DNA from: Benincasa hispida
Lineage: Eukaryota; Streptophyta; Magnoliopsida; Cucurbitales; Cucurbitaceae
Reading direction: 5' to 3'
Length of the DNA: 64,000 nucleotides
Assembly (NCBI RefSeq): GCF_009727055.1
Contig: NC_052352.1
Coordinates: 25,098,363 to 25,162,362, forward strand
Shown: positions 54,251 to 64,000 of the stretch, piece after piece
Layout of the letters: each line of letters begins with the position of its first letter
How positions within the stretch are numbered: the stretch's first letter is position 1
Position numbers and translations under genes: made by a program
Notes under the pieces: generated by a model
The model's database searches: none
What the model was told of the DNA's origin: nothing
Seen by the model: the letters and a program-made list of their open reading frames with translations, nothing else

Positions 54251-56602
54251 ACGTTTGTCTACCAATTAAACAACCAACGATACAAACTGAAATTGCTACT
54301 TTGACCCTAATATGAATACTTCGAAAGTTCAAAATCTAATATAAGATAAATTTAAAAAGTTAGAGAACTCTATCATATGTGGTTTTTCTTTTGATCCTTA
54401 CTATGCTACAAAAGCTTTTTACTTTTGTAAAATAAAATTAGTATTTTTTTTTTATTGAAGAAATCAAACTTTAGACCTTGAGGTTGATAGTATAAGTACT
54501 TGTAAATTGAGCTATACTAACTACAATGAAATTGGCAATTTAGTACAAGAATAAATAAATTTGAATTTGACTTATTATTGTTATATAATATCCAAGGTTC
54601 TCTATCAAGTTTTCTTACTAGTCGAGAAGTTTCTTGGAAGACAATTTGGGTCATTGGATTTGCTTGATAACCAAATTTTTTTTGGACTATAGATAGATGG
54701 GGACGTATGATTGTCAAATCATCACAAAATCTCAAACCAAGTGAGCAAAGTAGGAGAAAAAATAGAGGGAGTTTTAAAGAAAGTTTATACTTTTATTTTT
54801 TATAATGAAATTCTTCTATATTTACTTGTGGTTTTTATCTTAAACAATTAAGAATTTTTTTTGTAAAATCATTATGTATTATTTTCTCTCTTCTTCTTCT
54901 TCATTATTATTCTTAATCTATTTTAGGTGTGATCTTACGCTATTCAGTTACAATCATTTTCTTAACAATTACATGTTAGTTTTATGTTATACATATAATT
55001 GTTCGTTTTATGTTATACATATAATTTCGATGTTAGTTGGTTTAATTTTTTATTTGTCGATAATTTAAAAATTAAAGAATGAATTGATTAAAGCTTTCAT
55101 ATATTAATTTAAATTCCGAATCACAATATTTAAAATTTTAGAATATACGGACTTTATTTATTTAAAATATAATTCGAATGAAATTTTATGAGAAGTATCT
55201 TCTTTTCGAGAGAATTCATGAGTGCAACCTCTTTTTGGAATCGATCGTTATTTTATTATTGGGCCAAAAAATAAAATTCAATTTTAGAATTAATTTTTTT
55301 GGTAAAGGAAACTATCATGTTATCGAAACACGTGTCATTTCCTCAATGCATAAGTAAAAATAGGTTTTGCGAATTATCAATTCTTCTTTAGCACTATTGC
55401 TTGCGAGTTATTAAAAAAAGATTTTTTTTTTTTTTTAATTTAGGGGAAAAAAAAGGTAGGGATTGTTTAGTAATTTTTAGAAAAAAAAGTGGATTAAAAT
55501 ATTATTGGTTTCTATTTTGAAACTTGATCAATTTTAATATTTGAACCTTTAAATGTTGCATCATAATCCTATACTTTTAATAAATCTTAAATTGAGTCTT
55601 TTAGAATTTTTTTTTTAAAAAAAAAAGCTAAAAACAATAATAATTCGTACAAGAAAATATAATATGTTATTCTATTTTAAAATTTATAGTAAAAGTATCA
55701 ATAGATAAAAAAAATGTAAATATCAACAATAAATAAGAATATGAACTAGATTTAAGATTTATTGAAAGGAGAAAACTAAAATTCGATATTATTTAAAAGT
55801 ATTCGACTAAAATTGAATAAATTTTTAATTCAAATGGTATATATATATATGATTGAAATATGAGATAATTGGTACAATTTTTCAAAAAGATATGGTGTTT
55901 TGCTTGGACAAGAATTTAAATTATAATAAGGATGCGGCTTTCTTTGTTATTCAGTTGAAGTTATTTACTAAAAAATTACTTTCCAAAGGTAAATTACTTT
56001 TCTTTCATTATTATTTAGGTGTTTATAGAAAAACCATTTTTCCAAAGTTATTCCAAAACACATTATTAATTGGTCAGGCATTAATAACTTTCTAAAAAGT
56101 GTATAACACAATTGTTAAAACATAAATTGTACCTATTAGGATAAGAAGTTCAAATTTTCACCTCACATTTATATTAAAAGAAATCTTAGTAACAAATTTG
56201 CAACTTTTATTTAAACTAGATCATATATAACACGTGCAAAAATATGCAAATTAATGAATGAAGAGAAACTTATGAAATTTTAAAAGGGTAAATAACGTGA
56301 TTGTTCATCTAAAAATATGTACATCTTATATTATGATGTTTTATATTTATGCTCTAAATCACACTCATACATGAAAAGGATACATCAAGTTAACCCATAT
56401 AGTTATAATGAAGCAAACGACATGATTGTTTATTCAAAACATATTTCCAATATTAGATCGTGATACTTCGTATTAATGGTCTAAATAATATACTACTTTG
56501 CATGTAACTACGGCTGAATAGTTATGACAAAGGACAAAATATGAGTTATTAAAAGATATAAGGACAATTCTCTCCTCATACTCCCTTTTATATATAGTAT
56601 AG
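54251..56602. other. AT-rich intergenic DNA
   Basis: No gene recognised. Short T and A runs (e.g. 55418-55436) and a (TA)n run (55841-55851). Confidence 0.5.
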
Positions 56603-56610
56603 ATTATAAT

Positions 56611-57238
56611 TAGGAATGATAGTCGATTCGGTTTGTTGGGTTTTGGAGTCAATCAAGAACCAAATCAAACCAATCGGTTTTATAAAAAAAAAGGATCCAA
56701 ACCAATGCCCAATAAAGAACAAAATCAATGGATTTGTTTTATTTGGATCGGTTTGGTTCTCGATTTGGTCTCGGTTTTTTTACTTTTTCTCCTTTTCTCC
56801 AAACTTTTTTGTTTTTATTTTCACTTTGTTTTGAATCGCTCCTTTTTGCTAGAAATTAAAATTGAGTCTATTTCTACTTATACATTTAAATTTGACAATT
56901 TTTTGTTTTTTTTCTTGCCACTTTTCTAAATGTATTAAAAATACACGCTCCATAATAATTGGTTTATATAAACATCCAATACACATGCACCATAATAATT
57001 AAAATACTAAAAAATACCTAATGAATAGTTCACTTTCAAAGGTATATATATATATATATATCATTGCTTCAGTTCGGTTTTGATTGGTTTTTCTAAAAAA
57101 ATAGATCTGAACCAATATATTTTGTTTTGTTTTCTCTAAATACAAAAAAATATGTCCAATTTTATGTTAAAAAGTCAAACCAAACCATTTGATCGATTTA
57201 AATTGGTTTGAATTTTCGATTTTTTCGTTGCCGTCCTA
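56611..57238. mobile_element. hAT-like non-autonomous element
   Basis: 628 bp beginning TAGGAATGATAGTCGATTCGG and ending GTTGCCGTCCTA. Outer bases TAGGA/TCCTA are inverted, followed by rough subterminal complementarity. Flanks ATTATAAT (56603-56610) and ATCATAAT (57239-57246) agree at 7 of 8 positions, the duplication length of hAT elements. Interior is rich in TCGGTTTGGTT/AACCAAATC text and holds a (TA)n run (57042-57060); the apparent open frames (56616-56929) are low-complexity. Confidence 0.75.
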
Positions 57239-57246
57239 ATCATAAT

Positions 57247-57700
57247 ATTTTAAGAATCTATACTAAAGTGTGTGTGTGCGCATTTCAAAAAAAAAGTAAT
57301 ACAAAAATGGAAAATTTAAACTGAAAAGCAAAACGTTGAAAGAAACTTTACCAATTGAAATGTCACAAAGGGAGAGATTTTATCCAAATTTGAAATAGAC
57401 ATATTAATTGATGCACATTTTATAGTGTTACTCAATACGCAACACGTATATATTATATGTATACTTTGAAAGAAAGCTACTTCCTTATAAACCCCAATGA
57501 TAAAAGGAAAAACAAAAATTGGTCAATTACAGAATGAAAGCCTATGCAAGACAGCTAATAAAATTTGAGATCTCATTTGATTTCTTGAATTTGAAAAGAT
57601 TCTTCTGCAACATTTTTGTATCAATTTCAACTATCTGAATTATCATATCCTTTTTTCCCTTTTTTTTTTTCCCCTCTTTTCAAACAGAGCATAGTCACAC
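57247..57700. other. AT-rich intergenic DNA
   Basis: Nothing recognised apart from a short (TG)n at 57271-57280 and a T/C stretch at 57651-57680. Confidence 0.5.
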
Positions 57701-57709
57701 ACACAAGGC

Positions 57710-58325
57710 CCTTTAAATGTTAAAATTAAGGATTTGGTCCTTAAATTTTGTATTTAATTTTTATTTGACCCTTAAATTTCAAAACGTTTAATTTTTAAGT
57801 TTTGAATCTAATTTCAATTTAGTCATTAGATTTTAAGATGTTATAATTTTACTTTTGAGATTCAAGTCTTGTTTCAATTTGGTCTTTAGGTGTCAAGCTT
57901 TATACTTTTAACCTCGATTTTTCATTGTGCTTGATTTCTTTCATTAACGTTAATGTCTATTAATTAAATAAAAATAATTATCAAGTGAATTTGAAATTAA
58001 AAAGTTTGATAGTGATGAAAAATAACGAAACTTAGTTAATTATAATTTTTTTTAAATTTCTTTAAGTTAATTAATAAACATTAACACTAAAGACATAAGA
58101 CTTGTATTTTGTGAAAATCAAGATTAAAAATATAAACCTTAAAATCTAAAGATTAAATTGAAATAAAACTCAAATCTTGAGTGTAAAATTGTAATATTTT
58201 AAAGTCTATAAGCTAATTAAAATAAAATTAAAAATTAAGAAGTAAATGTATAATATTTTGAAATCTAAAGAAGGAATCGAAATTATATCCAATAAAACTT
58301 AGGGATGAAAAATATTCCTAAAATT
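57710..58325. repeat. Large foldback repeat
   Basis: Left arm about 57710-57965 (e.g. TTTCAATTTAGTCATTAGAT, CATTAACGTTAATGTCTATT) is the approximate reverse complement of the right arm about 58060-58325 (TAAACATTAACACTAAAGAC, AAATCTAAAGATTAAATTGA). A loop of about 90 bp separates them. No coding potential. Similar arms occur in CXC intron 7. Confidence 0.65.
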
Positions 58326-58575
58326 AATTTAAAGAATTTGCTTGGGGTAAAAATGAAAATAAAAAAGCTATATATTTTCTTTCAGCTCAGAGAATCTTTT
58401 ATATACGATTATATAATTTTATATTCTTGTGAGGAGTGAGGACATTCCAATAAGTCAACATTATAATCAAATTTTTAAAGAGAGCAATTGCTCCAACTTT
58501 AAAAAGATAAAATGAAGGTTCTTTACAAAAGAGAGAGAACTTTTTTCCAAATTGGCGTCTTGTTCTGTCCTTTTG

Positions 58576-58606
<31 letters not shown>

Positions 58607-60328
58607 AATCTTGTAGTGAGAATTAATGCTTCTCATTACATCAATAGTCCAATCCAAAATATTTCGAATACAATTTTTCTTGTTCTATTCATTAGCACTC
58701 CCATCATTTGCATGCTATACCCAAAAAATATTCTTGCTAACAAGCAAGAAAAATATTGGATATGAAAAGATTTTTCTGTATTTTCTGATTTGACGGGTGT
58801 TCAATGAATATATATGTTATTTATGTGAAAAATGAAAAATAAAATATGTTTATTTCACCTTATGAATCAAATAGAAAGTATGTCATTTTTGTGCAACTGG
58901 GGGGAAATTTGTCATCTCCAAGTCAAAAAGTCAAATTTCTCATAATGGAAAATTGACTATTTGATAAAATAAGTTATGCTATTTTTCAAAACTAAAGTTA
59001 TGAGGCATTACTTTTACTTTGGTTAAAAATGTATATTTTAAAACATAAAGAAATAAAGATATTGCTTTTTAAAAAAAAAAGTTAACTCTTTGGTACTAAA
59101 AAAATCCTTTGTGGTATTACTAAGTTGGTATTTGATCTTTGGAATAATACACGATGGGACTAAAACAGATCTGTTAATCGCCTTCAAATCCTTTTATTTG
59201 TATATAATATAGATGCTGTCGCCACTACTTGATTTTTATATTACATTTTAGATATTTAAATGATACAAGGGTTTGGATTGAAATTAAACTAAAGGTAATG
59301 TATATAAATTTAGTGCATATGCCTTTTGTCGGATACATTTTAAGGTTTTCATATGATTTTGGCATCTTCAAGTTGACGCACTACTAAAGTAAAACCATGA
59401 ACTTTTTCAATATTGAATCCAAAGAAAAAGTAAAATTTTAAAAACTCAAATTTACAAAAAAAAAGGAAAAGAAATAATTTACTTGGGACTTCTTCCAAAC
59501 AAAACTCAAATTACAAGCCATTTAAGAAACGCATCACAATTTCAATCCTTTGTCATTCCACACATACATAGTAACACCTTCTAATAAACTTGTAACTTAA
59601 CAAGAACTATTATTCCGGCAATTGAAACAAAGCCAGACAAAATAACACCCAAGCAAGCAAACAAACACATGCCTTAGCTAAAGCATAAACATTACAAATT
59701 TATTAAAAATTTCATAGTCAAATTTGAAATAACCTTTTTTTCAACAGAGAAAAAGAAACATTGCAAAAATTACCTCCAGATTGCAACCTCAAAAAATTTA
59801 ATTTTTAATTATAAAAATTAAGTCCTCAAACTTCTCAATGTGTTAAGATTAGACCCTCAAACATACAAGGACGGTAGAAACTGAACTCCCGAACAATAAA
59901 AATTGAACCTCAAACTTATAAAATGGTTACAATTACTACACCTATATATAAGTTTGAGAACTCAAATTAATCCCTTCGGATAGCACAAAAAAAATTAGAA
60001 GTAAGCAACAATATTGTGCCAACTAGAATCTTCGAATTTTAATCATCAACATAAGATATCGAATATCTCACCAAACTGGCTAACGACCTACAAACATACA
60101 AACACTGTCCGAATACCAAAAATAAAAAACGATCCAAGATAATATTATTCACTACATATCCTAGGAAGCATACTCTGATACAACTCTAAGCCGGATTTAA
60201 TACAAAGGCTAGAATCCATTTTGGAGGGTCTCCACGAAATCATGATATAGGTTTCGTTTTTGTTTTTGTTTTTCCTTCCAAGGAAGGAGAGGAGAGAGCT
60301 GGAACACCTTCCTTTCAAGTTTCAATGA
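58326..60328. other. Intergenic DNA and 3' flank of the cyclophilin gene
   Basis: AT-rich with an A-rich purine tract (58579-58607). The last few hundred bases before 60329 probably include the 3' UTR of the minus-strand gene. No other gene seen. Confidence 0.5.
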
Positions 60329-63300
60329 TCACCTCTCTGAATCTGGAGATCCATCACCGTAAGAAACCAGACCCTTCTTCCCCTGTGGACTACCAGAAGG
60401 TGATCTGGACTTGTCTCTGCTCGTTCTTCTCGGGGATTGTGAATCAGCAGGGGACCTTGATTTTGATGGGGATCTGCTCCTTGAAGGAGATCTCCGCCTT
60501 CCTCCTCTAGGAGACAAACGAGACCTGGATCCCTCGACTGGGGAACGGCTCCTAATCGGGCTTCTGCTACGGCTATAACGACGACTACGGTAACGAGGAC
60601 TACGGGATGCAGAAGGAGTCCTGCTTCTGTTTCTGTATCTGTATAAATGAGAAGTTACCGAGCAATATTAAATCAAAACCTGTTGGCAAGACCATAAGCA
60701 TTTGTAATTGTTTAAAACATTTAAGCCTTTATGTTGGTCGTGTGTCAATGAGCAATTGCCTCAAAATTGAAAATATGATGGGTTTTGAATCAAATGGGTA
60801 AGAAACACCAGTGTTCATGAATAGATTTACATCAGAACTTCAATAGTGAAATATAGGAGAGATGACAAACCTTAGCGGAGATCTTCCTCTAGGAGGGCTT
60901 CTATAGCGCCTTGGAGAATATCTTCTGTAATTTGAATATCTAGTAACACAAGCAAGCACTCAAAAGATCAGTTATCTGCGCACTTCACTGAGAAGCATGT
61001 AAAACTGGGAGCGTGACATTAAACAAACTGAATGCTGATCAAAAACTCACCTGTCACGTTCAACTCTTCCACTGTAACGGTATGACCTGACAGGAGATGC
61101 AGAGGGTGTTCTGTATCTTCGAGCAAATGAATAACGCTCACTAAAACCACGCCCCCTTCTGATGCGCTTTGGAGACCCTTCTGGAGAAACACTTCTTGAT
61201 GCACTTCTCCCTCTATCAGATGCTGGTGACCTTGGCCTTCGGATGGGAGTAAGACTCCTAGAGTAGTTCCTTCGACTCCTAACTGGTGCTCGAGGACTTC
61301 GACTGATACTCCTCCTAGAAGGTGCCCTACCTGAGCTTCTGCTCAAACTTTGACGAGAGGACCTCACTGGACTTCTGCTTATACTTCTGGAAACTCTTGC
61401 AGGACTCCTACTAATTGATTTTCTAGAGGCTCTTCTAGGCGGGCTCCTGCTTGGACTTCTTTGTGGATTGGAGGATCTCACGGGGCTTCTGCTAATGCCT
61501 CTCTGAGGCCCGCTTCGTAGTGGGCTTCTACTGATACTCCTACCTTTCCTTCCCCTACCTGGGCTCCTGCTAATACTTCTACCTGGGCTTCTGCTACCAT
61601 TTCTAACAGGACTTCTACTGATGCTCCTGCTACCATTCCGAACAGGACTTCTACTGATGCTCCTGCTCCTCAATGGTGCTCGAGGCGGGCTTCCACTAAC
61701 ACTTCGACTCCTGCTCATTCTTCGTTTTGGACTAACACTAGGGCTCTTGCTGCGACTCTTTCTGGGACTAATACTCATACTCTTACTCAACGTCCTTCTA
61801 GGACTAATGCTTCGACTCCTGCTCATCAACTTTTAATAAAATACCAGATCTGGAACAATTTTTAAGCACAAAGAATAACTGAGGTGTGACAAGAATGGAG
61901 AGTGGACCTAGATTTTCCAGGGTGATCATCTACAATATCAGGTTGTCTTTCTGAGCTTCTGTCAGATTTAGAATCCACAGCAGCAATGCCATTGCTCCTT
62001 CGCTCACCATTCTCCTTGGGGGATCTCTCCACATCATTTTCCACCATATCTGCCTCTCCTCTCCTTCTGTGGCGGGCATCTGAGGCTTGAGGTACATCTT
62101 CAGCTGCAGGACATCACAAAAGCCAGCATAATGCATGCAATCAAATAATAATTGGGAGAAATTAGAGATGAAATCAAAAACCATCCATCATCATAATTTA
62201 CCAAAATCGATGATGGAAGGGGAAAAAAAATTACCAGATTTCACTGACAAGCCTTTACGGTTTACATCTTTCCCTTGACCATCAAGGCCATCTTGCTCAG
62301 AGGTGTTTCTGCTCTTGCTATCACTTTCGGTATCCGTAAGACTGTCCAAGTCCCTTGTGAAGAGAAAAAAACTAAGTATTAGAAAATGCCCATCTTGAAT
62401 AGGAATGCATTGAAAGAAACTTAATCTACAGAGGAAACTGGAAGTTCTTAAGTTCACTAGCAAAGACATCACAAGATTGACGTCCCAAACCAGCACCAAT
62501 TAATTTTCTCTTTCCAATTCAAAGGAAAGTCTCGACATACAGAGCAACTCTAAATTTCTAATCCGGTCTCAATATCCCCTTTTCTTTTTCTTTCCTATAG
62601 CTAAGTAATTCTGGGAGCTGAAGGCCAGCCTCAAGTGTTGTACGCCCATTTTTTTTACTTGACGAAATTTACAATTTTCTATCAAAAAATAATAATAATA
62701 AATTTGCGGAGCAACAATTTCAAGAGGCTCACTTATGGTAGGGTTTTCTTCTAGTCTCTATAGCTTGAGAAGAAAAATAGTGTTTTTTAGTAAGGAAAAC
62801 TCCTTTGAGTTGTTCTGAGGGAGGTTTCTTTTTATTCTAGACGCTTGGTGGAATCAATTAGACCCTTCCTTTTCCAATTACACTATTTTGTCTGTTTTCG
62901 CAATCTGGAAGATAGTATCCAAACTTAGAGAAAACTCTTACTTTTCTACATCTCATTGGATCAACGAAGTTGTTTGTTGCATAACCCAAGGTAGATCCAT
63001 AGCTGGAAAAGGCATATTCAACCTTACTCACGAGCAACATCATGTTACTCACCCTAAATTAATAGCCAACTAAAGCTGCATCTGTTATGATGCAGCTCAA
63101 AAGCCCCACCCCAATTATGCAAATTCTTCAATGTTTATGTTGGAAAATATTATGTGAAAAACAATTTTTCATGAAGAATCAGAATAATAAATAATATAGA
63201 TAAATTTTTTAAGTCATAATATCAAGAACCTTTTAGATTTTCTCTTTGACTTCTTATCATGCCTCCGTCTCTTTCGATCACGTCTCTTATCCTTTCTCCT

Positions 63301-63881
63301 CCCACGCCTATATTTGCCTCTCTTAGATGTCCTCTTTCTCTTTCGAGACCTGTCATCACTGGAAGAACTTTCAGAAGATGATGATGATGATGACAAATCT
63401 GTGTCAGAAACACTCTCAGAGTCGGAGTCTAATTCTGAATCCGAAGAACTATCTGAGTCGGATGTATCATATTTTTTCTTCCTCCTCTTCCTTTCCCTTG
63501 ATTTTTTCTGCTTTCCTCTTCGCTTTTCTTCATGACTATCATCATCTGAAGCATTCTTTCCTGTTTTCACTTTATTCATCTTTCTTTTTTCTGCATGCAA
63601 AATGATATTTAAAATTGAAAAATAAATGATACACGCCTACCAAACAGTCAACTAACTTTAAGAACGGGCTTAGGGTCAACAAATTACCTCACAAGAAACA
63701 ATTAACATTAATAAAATAAATAACAAGTTATCAATATGTTTGGTGATTTCTACCTTCATTAAACTCGCCACAATTGACAATTTTCACTGTAACAGTTGGA
63801 ACGCCATCTTCAACATCCACTCTTTCCATTTTTTTCAGTACGTCAAAACCTTGGACAAGCTTTCCAAATACTATATGCTTC
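60329..63881 (-). CDS. RS-rich cyclophilin (peptidyl-prolyl isomerase), CYP63/CYP95 type, 3' part
   Basis: Minus-strand exons join in phase: 63881-63754 (partial, more exons beyond the window), 63590-63230, 62353-62235, 62103-61908, 61818-61051, 60939-60871, 60638-60329; 649 residues visible. The first is the end of a cyclophilin domain ([20 protein letters not shown], then [11 protein letters not shown]). The next is highly charged, with Ser/Asp clusters and [19 protein letters not shown], then a basic [20 protein letters not shown]. Exon 61818-61051 is a long Arg/Ser domain with repeated [14 protein letters not shown] units, followed by [19 protein letters not shown] and [18 protein letters not shown]. 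The gene ends GDGSPDSER with TGA at 60331-60329. Plant proteins of this architecture are nuclear, interact with SR splicing factors and isomerise prolines in RS domains. With a ~150-residue N-terminus missing, total length would be about 800, nearer CYP95 than CYP63. Confidence 0.93.
62354..63229 (-). other. Long intron of the cyclophilin gene
   Basis: 876 bp between exons 63230 and 62353. It contains an (AAT)n stretch near 62687-62701 and no recognisable gene. Confidence 0.6.
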
Positions 63882-64000
63882 CTAAAAGAGCAGTACCGGA
63901 GCTCAAGTCAACGTAAATAATATACTAACTTTGCAATACACCAAACTTCCAAGTCAAATCCATAGAATATACACGATAGTATCAAAAATAAATGTATGAG
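63882..64000 (-). other. Partial intron of the cyclophilin gene
   Basis: The exon at 63881 starts after a TTTTAG acceptor; the remaining 119 bp to the window edge show no PPIase motif and are read as intron. Confidence 0.6.

Noticed and set aside
56616..56929. Two overlapping + strand frames of 72 and 98 codons
   Set aside because: Low-complexity interior of a hAT-like element; no transposase motif.
61621..61836. Leu-rich + strand frame
   Set aside because: It is the antisense shadow of the Arg/Ser repeats of the cyclophilin exon.
63214..63605. + strand frames opposite the Ser/Asp-rich exon
   Set aside because: Shadows of the cyclophilin exon at 63230-63590; the minus-strand frame joins its neighbours in phase.
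1..64000. tRNA, rRNA or snoRNA genes
   Set aside because: No cloverleaf-like set of A and B box motifs or rRNA-like stretch was noticed by eye; a tRNAscan or Rfam search would be decisive.

Overview
The window is plant nuclear DNA, most likely from a cucurbit. Spliced GT-AG genes lie among nested LTR retrotransposons and AT-rich intergenic DNA. The cucurbit assignment rests on the general look of the Tat-lineage polyprotein and the Athila-like LTRs and is an inference; no alignment was run.

Bases 1 to about 30,100 are a retrotransposon nest with no host gene recognised. From left to right it holds: (a) the 3' tail of a + strand Athila-like element with polypurine tract and start of 3' LTR, fused at about 756 to an inverted Athila gag; (b) two Athila-like 5' LTR + gag units on the - strand (LTRs 2182-3843 and 4477-6161), the first apparently inserted in the gag of the second; (c) the pol tail and long (~3 kb) LTR of a Tekay/Del-like chromovirus starting at 6648; (d) inside that LTR, a 17.9 kb Tat-lineage Ty3/gypsy element on the - strand (9042-26897, target duplication GTCTT). 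The Tat element carries a degenerate gag-pol and, between integrase and 3' LTR, an antisense spliced gene-like sequence with a plant mobile domain (PMD). It has two later insertions of its own: a solo Athila LTR (13000-14680, target duplication CGAGG) in the PMD gene, and a ~1.9 kb LTR-like insertion (18554-20480) in RNase H. The rest of the Tekay LTR and its primer-binding site follow at 26903-27550. A degenerate stretch with an 847-bp tandem duplication comes next.

Bases 30,900-43,300 are a gene island with two convergent host genes: a + strand tesmin/TSO1-like CXC (CPP) transcription factor, 10 coding exons (31156-36627), and a - strand acyl-protein thioesterase/carboxylesterase, 9 coding exons, 260 codons, with TATA box near 43300. 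Introns of both carry small inverted-repeat elements.

Bases 43,700-60,200 are AT-rich intergenic DNA. They hold a 6.3 kb Ty1/copia element (45761-52024, target duplication TTCTC) that is itself interrupted by a DNA-transposon-like insertion, an internally deleted second copia element abutting it (52043 to about 54250), a hAT-like element with 8-bp duplication (56611-57238) and a large foldback sequence (about 57710-58325).

Bases 60,329 to the right edge hold the 3' part of a - strand RS-rich cyclophilin gene (CYP63/CYP95 type). Seven exons are visible; the start of the PPIase domain lies beyond the window. The two gene regions do not form an operon or obvious pathway; the CXC protein would act in transcription, the esterase in lipid/protein deacylation, and the cyclophilin in nuclear splicing.
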